A stretch of 64,000 nucleotides of DNA from Salegentibacter flavus (GTDB lineage Bacteria > Bacteroidota > Bacteroidia > Flavobacteriales > Flavobacteriaceae), in the NCBI RefSeq assembly GCF_900115145.1, contig NZ_FOVL01000012.1, forward strand, positions 62,001-126,000, in the 5' to 3' direction. The position numbers were made by a program, and so were the translations under genes. Every line of letters starts with the position of its first letter. The first letter of the stretch is position 1. The notes below the pieces were generated by a model. That model saw nothing but the letters and a program-made list of their open reading frames with translations. It made no database searches and was not told the DNA's origin. This document shows, one piece after another, positions 1 through 8,928 of the stretch.

Positions 1-1
1 T

Positions 2-946
2 CTTATTGTTCTGGTTTCTGTTTTACTTTTTAGTCCTTTTTTAGGTTTCATTGATATTTTTCTAGAAGAAGATAAATTCAAAAATTATTCTCTTGGCCTT
101 AATGTGCTAACCGCCGGCGCCCTATACACTGTATTGTTAATGGGAGCAATTAGCCTGGTAAGGTTATATTTATTGAGCTCCGGAAAAAATATTTTTCTAA
201 ATGAAATGAGCTTAAACCTTCTTACTCAACATTGGAGTTACTATTTTATGATTTTAAGCGTCCATACTGGGTTTATGAGTCTCATTATTGGATTTGTAAA
301 CCAGCTAAGCAAGAGGTTTGGGCCGGGAATGCTTCTTCCGTTTTTTTCAGGAAAATACAAGTATCCAAGAGAAGAAGAACGAATATTTATGTTTTTGGAC
401 CTTAGTTGTTCTACCAAACTTGCGGAGCAACTTGGACATATTAAATACTCTGCACTAATTAAAGACAGTTTTCTGGATATTGATAAAATGGTTAAAAAAT
501 ACAATGCTGAAATCTACCAATATGTTGGTGATGAAGTTGTACTTAGCTGGCCAGTGGAAAAAGCGAAAAACCTGGAATACATTGATTTCTTTTTTGGGGT
601 GGAGCAGCTTTTTAGGGAAAAAGAAGACTACTATAAAAATAATTATAGCATAGCCCCAATATTTAAAGCCGGAGTACACCTCGGTAAAGTTACAGCCGTG
701 GAGGTGGGTGACCTTAAAAAAGATATCGCCTACCATGGAGACACCCTTAATGTAGCAGCCAGATTAGAAGGTTTATGCAAAATTTATTCTCAACCTCTCT
801 TAATCTCTGAAGCCGTTTATAATCTGGACAATATTGAAAAAAGATATTATTCTACTTCTTTAGGAACTCAGTATTTAAAAGGGAGAAGTAACCCCGTAGA
901 GGTATATAGCATCGCAAAAACATTAAGGAAGGTAGTCGCTGCTTAA
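2..946 (+). CDS. Class III adenylate/guanylate cyclase, membrane-anchored (5' end outside window)
   Basis: The reading frame is open from the first bases of the window, so the true start lies upstream and about 314 residues are visible. The N-terminal part holds three hydrophobic segments (LIVLVSVLLF, YTVLLMGAISL, SYYFMILSV). These are followed by a cytosolic class III nucleotidyl cyclase domain. Metal-binding aspartates are seen in MFLDLSCST and YVGDEVVLSW. The closing motif is GDTLNVAARLEG, and the Asp of the preceding KKDIAYHG sits where adenylate cyclases read adenine. It probably makes cAMP at the inner membrane; the nucleotide preference is inferred. It ends 14 bp before the PAP2 gene, suggesting cotranscription. 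A GTG inside the frame at 104 is unlikely to be the start because it would remove a membrane segment. Confidence 0.85.
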   Translation, partial: LIVLVSVLLFSPFLGFIDIFLEEDKFKNYSLGLNVLTAGALYTVLLMGAISLVRLYLLSSGKNIFLNEMSLNLLTQHWSYYFMILSVHTGFMSLIIGFVNQLSKRFGPGMLLPFFSGKYKYPREEERIFMFLDLSCSTKLAEQLGHIKYSALIKDSFLDIDKMVKKYNAEIYQYVGDEVVLSWPVEKAKNLEYIDFFFGVEQLFREKEDYYKNNYSIAPIFKAGVHLGKVTAVEVGDLKKDIAYHGDTLNVAARLEGLCKIYSQPLLISEAVYNLDNIEKRYYSTSLGTQYLKGRSNPVEVYSIAKTLRKVVAA

Positions 947-960
947 CCAATAATTACACG

Positions 961-1818
961 ATGATTTTAGGAATAAGAAAATTATTACCTCTTATAGTTT
1001 TGCTTTTTGTTTCCATAAATTCCATTGGGCAGGAAGCCGATGCAAATAACGGGAAGGACAGCCTACCCAGCACCTGGGAACTTCTTAAATATGACGGAGC
1101 TAGTGCATTTGGAGGAATGAAATATACCTATTCCAGGCCGTTACAATGGAAAAAAGACGATTTTATCACAGCCGGAGCAATTGTTGCGGGAACAGCTGCC
1201 CTGTATATTTTTGATGAGGAAACCAGCGAATATTTTATTGAGCAGGATAATAAAATGCCACAATTAATAAAAGATATAGGCTGGTATTATGGAAGCCCTC
1301 AAAACAACTACGCTATAAACGGCGCGGTGTATCTCTATGGACTTTTAACTAAAAATGAAAAGGTAAGAAAAACAGGAGTATTGCTTATCTCGGCTGCTTC
1401 TACTGCAGGGTTAATCCAAACAATTACCAAGACTGCCATTGGACGTGCAAGACCGACAACCGGCGAAGGCAAAGCTAGTTTTGATCCATTCAGAGGAATT
1501 GGAGCCTATCACTCATTTCCATCAGGACATACTATCCTGTCCTTTACAACGGCTTATGCAATCGGAAAACAATTTGACAATCCTTTTGTTAAAGCAGGAA
1601 TTTATAGTTTGGGAATGATCGCTCCGGTGTCCAGACTTTGGGCTGGTGCACACTGGCTCACAGATGTAGGACTGAGCCTGGCTATAAGCGTTTTGGTGGT
1701 GGACAGCATTGATAATTACTTAAATGAAGAACGCCTCTATGGTCCAGAGGAAAAAAACAGGATTAGCTGGAAATTTAATGTTGGTTTGGGTAGAGTTGGA
1801 CTAACCGGGACTTTTTGA
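961..1818 (+). CDS. PAP2 superfamily phosphatase, exported
   Basis: 285-residue PAP2-type acid phosphatase. It carries the three-part signature of the family: KTAIGRARP (KX6RP, about residue 157), SFPSGHT (about 185) and SRLWAGAHWLTDV (SRX5HX3D, about 223). An N-terminal signal peptide ends near SIGQ, so the enzyme acts in the periplasm or in the membrane facing it. Likely substrates are lipid phosphates or undecaprenyl pyrophosphate, but the sequence does not say which. It follows the cyclase gene after 14 bp and converges on a decayed gene whose stop lies directly after its own. Confidence 0.88.
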   Translation: MILGIRKLLPLIVLLFVSINSIGQEADANNGKDSLPSTWELLKYDGASAFGGMKYTYSRPLQWKKDDFITAGAIVAGTAALYIFDEETSEYFIEQDNKMPQLIKDIGWYYGSPQNNYAINGAVYLYGLLTKNEKVRKTGVLLISAASTAGLIQTITKTAIGRARPTTGEGKASFDPFRGIGAYHSFPSGHTILSFTTAYAIGKQFDNPFVKAGIYSLGMIAPVSRLWAGAHWLTDVGLSLAISVLVVDSIDNYLNEERLYGPEEKNRISWKFNVGLGRVGLTGTF

Positions 1819-2322
1819 TTAGTTGAGCTTCCCTCCTTTGGCCGTCCACCAGGGATGGACTTCCACTTTTAATCTCCCCGATTTAACCATCGGGTCAAGC
1901 CTGGCAAGACTATCGGCTTCCTTTTCTGTTGCTGTGTTGTATACTGCAATCCCTCGAATTTCTCCATCGCTGCCAAAAGGTCCAATGAGAGACTGGCATA
2001 ACCTTCTTCAGCCATTCGGGAAAGATGTGCCAAATGCTGTTTTTGCAATTTAGCCGCTTCAGTAGAATCCTGACTTCGGTTTTCACCTTTCTTAAGAAAA
2101 AACCATATAATACTGCTGCATCAAATAGTTGGTATCTCCCGCTTCATACCTGAAAGCTTGGTAGCCTTTATCCTTAAGTTCTTTTTCTATAGAATCTATA
2201 CTAGATTCAGGCTTTTTGACCGCGACTTTTTCAGGACCAGGAATACCTCGCTCCTACTTTGGTATATCTTTACAGGAAATCAACAGGAACGGAAAAGCAA
2301 GTGCATAAATTAAATTTCTCAT
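1819..2322 (-). pseudogene. Decayed YciI-like lipoprotein gene
   Basis: Reading the reverse strand from an ATG at 2322 gives a lipoprotein signal (ALAFPFLLISC). An in-frame TAG follows six codons after the lipobox Cys. Past it the frame continues (KKPESSIDSIEKELKDKGY...YMV) and then shifts near 2103 into LKKGENRSQDSTEAAKLQ. It shifts again near 1990 into IGPFGSDGEIRGIAVYNT, which ends ...VEVHPWWTAKGGKLN and a TAA at 1819. The IGPF, RGI, DPMVKSG and HPWW segments are typical of YciI-related domains. One stop and two frameshifts in about 500 bp indicate a dead gene; sequencing error at all three places is unlikely. Confidence 0.75.
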
Positions 2323-2331
2323 CTTAAAAAT

Positions 2332-2799
2332 TTACCAATTTTTATAAGGGTGTTCACTTAATTGTGAATTATAATACTTAATGTCTCCCGTTATTTCCTC
2401 ACCTAACCAAATGGGTTTTTGAAAGCTATCCTTTTCATTATTAAGTTCAATTTCTGCTACTACCAGACCCTGGTTTTCTCCATAAAACTCATCCACTTCA
2501 TAGGTAAAGTCCCCAATTTTAACAAGATATCTTGTTTTATCTATAATCCCTGGTTTGCAAAGCTTAAAGAGTTCTTCAGCTTCATTTTTATCTATTTCTT
2601 TTTCCCATTCAAACCTGCTTAATCCATTTTCCTTGGATTTTCCTTTTATTGTTAGAAAGGCGGTTTCATTGGTGATTCTAAGTCTAACCGTCCGCTCGGG
2701 ATCTGTGCTTAGGAACCCCTGTTTAATTCTTATTTTCTCATAAGCCTCTTTTTTATATTCTCCTGATTTTACCAGGAATTTCCTTTCAATTTCAAGCAT
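2332..2799 (-). CDS. CYTH domain protein (triphosphate tunnel metalloenzyme)
   Basis: About 155 residues starting MLEIERKFLV, the ExExK signature of CYTH/TTM proteins. Acidic and basic residues that line the tunnel recur along the chain (RIRIKQGF, RTVRLRI, LTIKGKS, RFEWEKEI, KTRYLV, EVDEF, VAEIEL). Family members hydrolyse inorganic tripolyphosphate or act as class IV adenylate cyclases; short bacterial forms like this are usually tripolyphosphatases, an inference here. The chosen ATG at 2799 fits the family N-terminus; an ATG two codons upstream (2805) is also possible. Either start overlaps the end of the upstream SDR gene, so the two are translationally coupled. Confidence 0.85.
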   Translation of the reverse strand: MLEIERKFLVKSGEYKKEAYEKIRIKQGFLSTDPERTVRLRITNETAFLTIKGKSKENGLSRFEWEKEIDKNEAEELFKLCKPGIIDKTRYLVKIGDFTYEVDEFYGENQGLVVAEIELNNEKDSFQKPIWLGEEITGDIKYYNSQLSEHPYKNW

Positions 2800-3457
2800 C
2801 GTCATGGACTATTTTCTTTATCTCATCAGATTCTATCCTTATCTCTTCGTAACCATCCTCTGCGACTTTCTGCATAGCTTTGGCTATTGTATCGGGATGA
2901 ATGCTCTGATATTTTTTAAGCGGACCGAACATAACAAAATTAGCAGCTTTCATCAATTGTTTTGAGATAAATTCTAAGGGGCGTTTCTCCTTTCGTTCTC
3001 CTCCTATTAGGGAAGGCTGAAAAATATAGGCACTTCTTATATCATTTTGAAGTACAGCGTTTTCCATCTCGCCTTTCGTGCGGTTATAGAAAAATCTACT
3101 TTTAGAATCTGCACCCAGTGCAGAGATCACCAGAAAATTTTCGATTTTATTTTCTACACAGAGTTTCGCGGCGGTTACCGGGATCCCGTAGTCTACTTTA
3201 CGGTAGATTTCTTTATTCGGAGTCTTGTTCTGTGTGGTTCCTACACAGCAAAAAACAACATCGGCCTTAAACTTATCACGATGCCTGCCCAGTTCAAACA
3301 TATCTATGAGATGCTCCTCAATCTTTGAGCTTTTTATAGGTGTGGCACTTCTGGAGAAAAGAATGATCTTATCATATCTTTTGTCGGGAATCAGTCTTTT
3401 TAGTAGAAAACTGCCGGTAAGTCCCGTAGCGCCTAAAATAATTGCAGTCTTTGACAT
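2792..3457 (-). CDS. Atypical SDR / NAD(P)-binding protein, TIP30-like
   Basis: 221 residues with an N-terminal Rossmann motif ILGATGLTGSFLL (GxxGxxG), and a YNRTK (YxxxK) stretch about residue 125 preceded by FLVISALGADS. This is the layout of the HTATIP2/TIP30-like and YbjT-like atypical SDRs, which bind NADPH; their bacterial substrates are mostly unknown. It is the first gene of a two-gene unit with the CYTH gene, with overlapping ends. Confidence 0.8.
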   Translation of the reverse strand: MSKTAIILGATGLTGSFLLKRLIPDKRYDKIILFSRSATPIKSSKIEEHLIDMFELGRHRDKFKADVVFCCVGTTQNKTPNKEIYRKVDYGIPVTAAKLCVENKIENFLVISALGADSKSRFFYNRTKGEMENAVLQNDIRSAYIFQPSLIGGERKEKRPLEFISKQLMKAANFVMFGPLKKYQSIHPDTIAKAMQKVAEDGYEEIRIESDEIKKIVHDDA

Positions 3458-3631
3458 TTACTGGATTTTAAGGTCTTTTAAAGATACAGATTAAATTATT
3501 CTGTTAAAAAGAAAAAACCTTGACCGTGAATTGAACTAATTCAACTAAACTCTTTGCCTGCGTCTATGGCTTGATTTCGGATTTTATTGAGGTTACAATT
3601 ATGGTACAAGTTAATTTCTCCCATTTAAACG

Positions 3632-3651
3632 ATCCCGGCCTACGCCGGGAT
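3632..3651. repeat. REP-like hairpin unit
   Basis: A perfect 8-bp inverted repeat, ATCCCGGC - CTAC - GCCGGGAT, followed by a tail ending ACTAA. It resembles the hairpin units at 39353-39470, so both loci probably belong to one dispersed repeat family. Confidence 0.7.
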
Positions 3652-3652
3652 A

Positions 3653-3706
3653 AGTGAAACTAATCAATTTCCCGGCACTATTGGTGCGGGAAATTCAAGT
3701 TTCACT
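3653..3706. repeat. Nested inverted repeat upstream of dinB
   Basis: The outer arms AGTGAAACT (3653-3661) and AGTTTCACT (3698-3706) are exact reverse complements. They enclose inner arms AATTTCCCG (3666-3674) and CGGGAAATT (3687-3695). The whole can fold into one long hairpin ending about 26 bp before the dinB ATG. There is no T-run, so it is not an ordinary terminator; a REP-like element or a structured leader of dinB is more likely. Confidence 0.7.
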
Positions 3707-3732
3707 AAATTCACATCGTGGAAAAGGAGTTA

Positions 3733-4821
3733 ATGCAAAGAAAGATAATCCATATTGATATGGATGCGTTTTATGCCTCTGTGGAACAATTGGACAACCC
3801 AGATTTAAACGGAAAAGCCATAGCTGTTGGAGGCAGTTCTCAACGTGGGGTTGTTGCAGCTGCAAGTTATGAAGCCCGGAAATATGGCGTAAAAAGCGCC
3901 ATGAGCAGCGTAATGGCTAAACGCAATTGTCCGCATCTTATTTTTGTCAAACCTCGTTTTGAGCGTTACAAGGAGATCTCCCAGCTCATAAGAGAAATTT
4001 TCCTGGAGTATACAGATTTAGTAGAACCGCTTTCCCTGGACGAAGCCTACCTGGATGTTACTGAAAACAAAAAAGGAAATCCAAGTGCAACGCTTATTGC
4101 CCGTGAAATTCGGGAGAAGATCAAGGAGAAAACCGGGTTGAATGCTTCCGCAGGAATATCTATCAACAAATTCATCGCAAAGATCGCCAGCGATTTTAAT
4201 AAGCCTAACGGCCAAAAAACCGTAAACCCTGAAGAGGTTGAAGAATTTCTGGAAGCATTGGACATTCGTAAATTTCACGGCGTTGGAAAAGTGACCGCTG
4301 AAAAAATGTATCTGTTGGGCATTTTTACAGGCAGGGATTTAAAAACCAAAAGCCTCGAATACTTAACTGAAAAATTCAGGAAAAGCGGGGCCCATTATTT
4401 TAATGTAGTTCGTGGCATCCACCTTAGTGAAGTTAAACCAAACCGGATAAGAAAATCCCTTGGCGCCGAACGCACTTTTAATGAAAATATTTCTTCGGAA
4501 ATTTTCATGCTGGAAAGGCTGGAAAACATCGCTGAAGAAATAGAACGCCGACTTACCAAAAGCAAAGTCGCCGGCAAAACAGTGACCCTGAAGATAAAAT
4601 ACAGCGATTTCACCTTGCAAACCCGGAGCAAAACCATTTCCTACTATATCTCGAATAAAGAACTGATTTTAGAAATCGCCAAAGAACTTTTGTATCAGGA
4701 GAAAATGAAAAATTCGGTGCGACTTTTGGGCATTTCTCTTTCCAATTTAAACACCGATAAGGCCGGTGAAATTTCCGAAGTAAAAAAAGAAGTTGAGGTA
4801 CAACTGAAGTTTGAGTTTTAA
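3733..4821 (+). CDS. dinB: DNA polymerase IV (Y family)
   Basis: About 362 residues of an error-prone Y-family polymerase used in translesion synthesis. Catalytic carboxylates are seen in HIDMDAFYASVEQ and SLDEAYLDVT. The steric-gate region (DAFYASVE) and the helix-hairpin-helix part (KFHGVGKVTAEKMYLLGI) are present, followed by the little-finger domain. The C-terminus lacks an obvious beta-clamp peptide beyond VQLKFEF. A GTG at 3718 would add five residues; the ATG at 3733 is preferred because the family begins almost directly at the RKIIHID strand. AAGGAG lies just ahead of this ATG. Confidence 0.93.
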   Translation: MQRKIIHIDMDAFYASVEQLDNPDLNGKAIAVGGSSQRGVVAAASYEARKYGVKSAMSSVMAKRNCPHLIFVKPRFERYKEISQLIREIFLEYTDLVEPLSLDEAYLDVTENKKGNPSATLIAREIREKIKEKTGLNASAGISINKFIAKIASDFNKPNGQKTVNPEEVEEFLEALDIRKFHGVGKVTAEKMYLLGIFTGRDLKTKSLEYLTEKFRKSGAHYFNVVRGIHLSEVKPNRIRKSLGAERTFNENISSEIFMLERLENIAEEIERRLTKSKVAGKTVTLKIKYSDFTLQTRSKTISYYISNKELILEIAKELLYQEKMKNSVRLLGISLSNLNTDKAGEISEVKKEVEVQLKFEF

Positions 4822-4828
4822 AAGGAAA

Positions 4829-4865
4829 AGAAAAAGCCACAAATCATAGAAATCAGTGGCCCTTT
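4829..4865 (-). terminator. Terminator between dinB and pyk
   Basis: GCCAC...GTGGC stem; read on the reverse strand it is followed by a T-rich stretch, which suits the end of pyk. The short stem makes this a moderate call. It may also serve dinB, which converges here. Confidence 0.5.
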
Positions 4866-4884
4866 CAGAATATGTTATCTTTGA

Positions 4885-6315
4885 TTATTCTATTTCAGAA
4901 ACCCTAAGTGTATTTACCATCCCTTTATCTGAGATTGGCATCGCGGCCAGGTTAATGGTGAAATCGCCATGCTGTACAAAACCGTTTTCCTTGGCAATTC
5001 TATTTATGTCTTCAATGGTCTCATCGGTACTTACAAATTTGTCATAACTAAATGCCTTTACCCCCCATAATAAGCTTAACTGAGCTAGAATTCTGGTATT
5101 GGAAGTAAACACCAGAATATGTGATTCCGGTCTCCAGGAAGAAATCTGGAATGCGGTGTACCCACTATTAGTTAAGGTACAAATAGCCTTAGCCTTAATC
5201 TCGTTAGCCATATGCGCGGCGTGGTAACAAACAGATTTAGTGATATATCGCTTAGTTCGAATATGCGGTGGATCGTGAGGAACTTTAATTAAAGGTGAAT
5301 TTTCTACACTCTCCAGAATTTGTGTCATTTTTTCAATAACCTGCACCGGATATTGCCCTACTGAAGTTTCCCCACTAAGCATTACTGCATCGGCTCCATC
5401 CATTACAGAGTTTGCCACATCGTTCACCTCTGCCCGGGTTGGGGTAAGACTTGTGATCATGGTTTCCATCATCTGAGTTGCGATAATTACCGGGATTCTT
5501 GCTTTTTTTGCTGTTAACACCAATTTTTTCTGAATAAGCGGAACCTCATGGGCAGGAATTTCTACTCCCAGATCTCCCCGTGCCACCATCAATCCGTCGC
5601 AATAGGCAACAATCTTTTCGATATTCGCAACACCTTCAGGTTTCTCGATCTTCGCAATGATTGGGATCTTATATTCGCTATGCTCTTTAATCAATTTCTG
5701 AAGCTCCATCAAATCTTCGGCGTGGCGCACAAAGGAAAGGGCCATCCAATCTACCTGCATTTCACAGGCGAATTTAGCATCCTTAATATCCTTTTCAGTT
5801 AAAGCCGGAAGAGAAATATTGGTGTTTGGAAGATTCACACCTTTCTTAGATCTTAAAGGTCCTCCCTGGATAACTTTTGTTACTACTTCATCTTTTTTGT
5901 TGGTTGAAACCACTTCGAAGATAAGTTTTCCATCATCAAGAAGTATACGTTCCCCTGCCTGTACATCACGGGGAAAGGTTTCATAATTCATATAAACCCG
6001 CTGTGCCGTTCCTTTAAATTCCTTCCCGGTAGCAAAAGTGATTTCGTCACCATCAGAAACTACTACCTCATCTTTCATAACGCCCACCCTAAGTTTTGGA
6101 CCTTGTAAATCGCCCAGAATAGCGGCATTGTAACCTTTTTCTTTATTAAGTTCTCTTATCATTGCGATGCGTTCTCTTACATCATTGTAATCGGCGTGGG
6201 AAAAGTTGATTCTGAATACGTTTACTCCTGCCTGGAGCATTTTATTTAGGATTTCTTTAGAACTTGTTGCCGGCCCTAAGGTGGCAACGATCTTTGTTTT
6301 CTTATTTGTTGGCAT
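4885..6315 (-). CDS. pyk: Pyruvate kinase
   Basis: 476-residue glycolytic enzyme converting PEP and ADP to pyruvate and ATP. The A-domain start KTKIVATLGPATSS, RINFSHADY, the B-domain GDLQGPKLRVG, the catalytic Lys in IIAKIEKPEGV, VARGDLGVEIP and GADAVMLSGETSVG are all present, and the length is normal. The ATG overlaps the stop of the IPExxxVDY gene by one base (TAATG), so the two genes are cotranscribed and coupled, an order common in flavobacteria. Confidence 0.97.
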   Translation of the reverse strand: MPTNKKTKIVATLGPATSSKEILNKMLQAGVNVFRINFSHADYNDVRERIAMIRELNKEKGYNAAILGDLQGPKLRVGVMKDEVVVSDGDEITFATGKEFKGTAQRVYMNYETFPRDVQAGERILLDDGKLIFEVVSTNKKDEVVTKVIQGGPLRSKKGVNLPNTNISLPALTEKDIKDAKFACEMQVDWMALSFVRHAEDLMELQKLIKEHSEYKIPIIAKIEKPEGVANIEKIVAYCDGLMVARGDLGVEIPAHEVPLIQKKLVLTAKKARIPVIIATQMMETMITSLTPTRAEVNDVANSVMDGADAVMLSGETSVGQYPVQVIEKMTQILESVENSPLIKVPHDPPHIRTKRYITKSVCYHAAHMANEIKAKAICTLTNSGYTAFQISSWRPESHILVFTSNTRILAQLSLLWGVKAFSYDKFVSTDETIEDINRIAKENGFVQHGDFTINLAAMPISDKGMVNTLRVSEIE

Positions 6316-6803
6316 TACTCAAAAATTAAATTTTGTTTAGATTTTAATTGCTCCACATCAATTTTATGCACCGCAATCACCTGGGGAATCTGGCTGATTA
6401 TGTTAACCAGTTTATTAAAATGTTGATCGGGCATATCTTCTTCTATTTTTAGAAAAAAATTCACCTTTTTGTATTCAGGAATAAGGTTTAGTTCCAGCGG
6501 CCTTACTTCATCTTCTGCAAATAAAGAGCCTGTATTAAGGACTTTTGAAGCCTGGCCTTTAAATTTATTGGCAACCAAATTATAGCTGTGAAAGTTTGTA
6601 GGGTCTTTAAAAGTAAATCTTGCATAGTAGGCCTGAACACTTTGATGTATGAAATCTACATCTTCCCTTTCTCTCCTTAAACCCAGTTTTAAATACTTAT
6701 TCAGCAAAAAGGCCATTCTAAAATCCTCAACGGAACAATAAATAGCAAGGAGCTTAAAGAGGTCTTCTTCTACCTCATCCAACAACATTTTATGCGCCTG
6801 CAT
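6315..6803 (-). CDS. IPExxxVDY family protein
   Basis: 162-residue protein of a Bacteroidota-restricted family named after a motif seen here in variant form as LIPEYKKVNFFL (about residue 107). No catalytic residues are evident and the function is unknown. Its constant place before pyk, here overlapping it by one base, suggests a housekeeping role. No signal peptide or membrane segment is visible. Confidence 0.8.
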   Translation of the reverse strand: MQAHKMLLDEVEEDLFKLLAIYCSVEDFRMAFLLNKYLKLGLRREREDVDFIHQSVQAYYARFTFKDPTNFHSYNLVANKFKGQASKVLNTGSLFAEDEVRPLELNLIPEYKKVNFFLKIEEDMPDQHFNKLVNIISQIPQVIAVHKIDVEQLKSKQNLIFE

Positions 6804-6918
6804 AAGTCTTCTACTTTATGGATAAAGATAAAATAAGAATAAGAAAAATGAAGCTTACCGTTGGAAAAATTTCACAATTTTCTACGAAAACGTTATAGCT
6901 TAAAACGATTCTCCAAAA

Positions 6919-7650
6919 TTATGAGATAATATTTTGAAGTGCATAATACGCCCTTTTAGAAGCTTTCTCCTCAGCTTTCTTCTTTGATGTTGCCCTGGCT
7001 TTTGCTACCACCCTGTCATCAATGCGGAGTTTTACAGCAAAGTGTTTAATCTCATCGTTACCCGTATCCTCGTAAATTTCGTAATTGAACTCCTTCTTCT
7101 CCTTCTGGCACCATTCGATCAATAGACTTTTATAACTAATCACTCTTCCTTCCAATTGCTCGATATCTACATAAGGATCTATAACCCGTTCGTAAATAAA
7201 CCGCTTGCAGTATTTATATCCCCTATCAAGATAGATAGCTCCTATTAATGCTTCAAACAGATTTCCGTGGATATTAACTCCGAATTGATCTATTGGAATA
7301 TTGGTTTTAACGTGATTGATAAGGTCCAGGTCTCTTCCTAATTCATTAAGATGCTTCCGGCTAACTACTTTAGAACGCATCTTGGTGAGATAACCTTCGT
7401 TTCCACCGGGAACGGCTTTAAAAAGATGGGAGGCTATAACTGCGCCAAGTATTGCGTCACCGAGAAATTCCAATCTTTCAAAACTAATCGTATTCCCTTT
7501 ATCATCTTTAATATTGAGGGAGCGGTGTGTAAAAGCTTTACGGTAATGCGCCAGGTTCTTTGGTTTAAAGCCAAGTATCTGGGTTAAGCTCATAAAAAAA
7601 TTCCCGTCTTTAGAAGATCGGGAATTTAATATGTTTCGGATAACGCTCAT
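6919..7650 (-). CDS. rnc: Ribonuclease III
   Basis: 243 residues. The endonuclease domain shows the signature ERLEFLGDAILGAV (about residue 59) and the second acidic site in GNLFEALIGAIYLDRG. A C-terminal double-stranded RNA-binding domain (ISYKSLLIEWCQKEKK ... KKKAEEKASKRAYYAL) follows. It processes rRNA precursors and other structured RNAs. The first 20 residues form an extension usual in flavobacteria. It lies 11 bp after fabF, in the conserved acpP-fabF-rnc operon. Confidence 0.95.
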   Translation of the reverse strand: MSVIRNILNSRSSKDGNFFMSLTQILGFKPKNLAHYRKAFTHRSLNIKDDKGNTISFERLEFLGDAILGAVIASHLFKAVPGGNEGYLTKMRSKVVSRKHLNELGRDLDLINHVKTNIPIDQFGVNIHGNLFEALIGAIYLDRGYKYCKRFIYERVIDPYVDIEQLEGRVISYKSLLIEWCQKEKKEFNYEIYEDTGNDEIKHFAVKLRIDDRVVAKARATSKKKAEEKASKRAYYALQNIIS

Positions 7651-7661
7651 TTTAGAAAATG

Positions 7662-8915
7662 TTATTCATCCAGTTTTTTAAAAATCACACAGGCATTATG
7701 ACCACCAAAACCAAAGGTATTGCTCATTACCACCTTAACATCGCGTTTTTGAGCTTTATTAAGGGTCAGGTTCAATTGAGAATCAATATTTTCATCAGCG
7801 TGTTCATGGTTAATTGTTGGAGGCACAATTCCGTATTTCATAGATAAGATTGCTGATATAGCTTCTACGGCTCCGGCGGCTCCTAACAAATGCCCCGTCA
7901 TTGATTTTGTTGAATTAATATTGATGTTTTTCGCATGTTCGCCAAAAACTTTTCCGATGGCTTTTAGCTCGGCCACATCCCCAAGGGGAGTTGAAGTACC
8001 ATGGGTGTTTATAGCATCTATGTCTTCAGGTTTAAGTTCGGCGTTTCTCAGGCAGTTTTTCATTACCGCCACTACCCCGTTTCCTTCGGGGTGAGGAGCC
8101 GTCATATGATAAGCATCTGAAGAAAGACCGCCGCCTATAACTTCGGCATAGATTTTCGCACCACGTGCTTTGGCATGTTCATATTCCTCCAGGATCAAGG
8201 CTCCAGATCCTTCTCCAAGCACGAAACCGTCCCTGGTTGCATCAAATGGTCGTGAAGCTGTTTCCGGGCTCTCATTACGGGTAGAAAGGGCATGCATAGC
8301 ATTAAACCCTCCCATTCCTGCAATAGTAACCGCAGCTTCTGAACCTCCTGAAACGATTACATCACTATATCCAAGACGGATATTGTTCAACGCATCGATC
8401 ATGGCATTGGCTGCAGAAGCACAGGCAGAAACCGTAGTATAATTCGCTCCCATAAATCCATGACGAATAGAGATATTACCCGGGGCAATATCTGCGATCA
8501 TCTTAGGAATAAAGAACGGATTGAACCTTGGAGAACCATCTCCCTGGGCGTAATTTATCATTTCGTTCTGAAAAGTTTCCAATCCGCCAATTCCGGCCCC
8601 CCATATCACACCAACCCGATACTTATCTACGGTATTCAGGTCGATACCGGAATCTTTAATAGCTTCATCTGAGGCTACAATGGCATATTGGGCAAACCTA
8701 TCCAGCCTTCTCACTTCTTTTCTGTCGAAGTAATCCAACGGATTAAAGTTTTTGAGTTCACAAGCGAATTTGGTTTTGAATTTTTCGGTATCGAAATAGG
8801 TAATGGGAGCACTCCCGCTTTTTCCGTTCACCAAGCCATCCCAATATTCTTCAATATTGTTACCAATGGGGGTTAGGGCTCCAAGGCCCGTGACTACAAC
8901 TCGCTTTAACTCCAT
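7662..8915 (-). CDS. fabF: Beta-ketoacyl-ACP synthase II
   Basis: 417-residue elongating condensing enzyme of type II fatty acid synthesis. The Cys-His-His triad is visible: VSACASAANAM, THGTSTPLGD and STKSMTGHLLGAAG. The frame extends 11 codons upstream to 8948, but that would run over the acpP stop. The ATG at 8915, giving MELKRVVVTGLG, fits the family and leaves a 13-bp gap to acpP. It uses the acyl carrier protein encoded directly upstream. Confidence 0.97.
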   Translation of the reverse strand: MELKRVVVTGLGALTPIGNNIEEYWDGLVNGKSGSAPITYFDTEKFKTKFACELKNFNPLDYFDRKEVRRLDRFAQYAIVASDEAIKDSGIDLNTVDKYRVGVIWGAGIGGLETFQNEMINYAQGDGSPRFNPFFIPKMIADIAPGNISIRHGFMGANYTTVSACASAANAMIDALNNIRLGYSDVIVSGGSEAAVTIAGMGGFNAMHALSTRNESPETASRPFDATRDGFVLGEGSGALILEEYEHAKARGAKIYAEVIGGGLSSDAYHMTAPHPEGNGVVAVMKNCLRNAELKPEDIDAINTHGTSTPLGDVAELKAIGKVFGEHAKNININSTKSMTGHLLGAAGAVEAISAILSMKYGIVPPTINHEHADENIDSQLNLTLNKAQKRDVKVVMSNTFGFGGHNACVIFKKLDE

Positions 8916-8928
8916 ATAGTCTGTTGGT

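Larger units (their letters stand above)
3458..3732. other. Intergenic region between SDR and dinB with REP-like hairpins
   Basis: 275 bp without a gene. The right half is filled by two inverted repeats, listed separately at 3632-3651 and 3653-3706. No LexA-like operator was recognised ahead of dinB. Confidence 0.6.

Noticed and set aside
1823-2053. Forward open frame of 76 residues after the PAP2 gene
   Set aside because: It is antisense to the YciI pseudogene, whose protein similarity is clear; the forward product matches nothing known.
7598-7626. Terminator-like hairpin (TTCCCG ... CGGGAA) with an A/T-run near the rnc start
   Set aside because: It lies within the conserved N-terminal coding part of rnc; the codons fit the family, so it is likely incidental, although a role in the rnc mRNA cannot be excluded.
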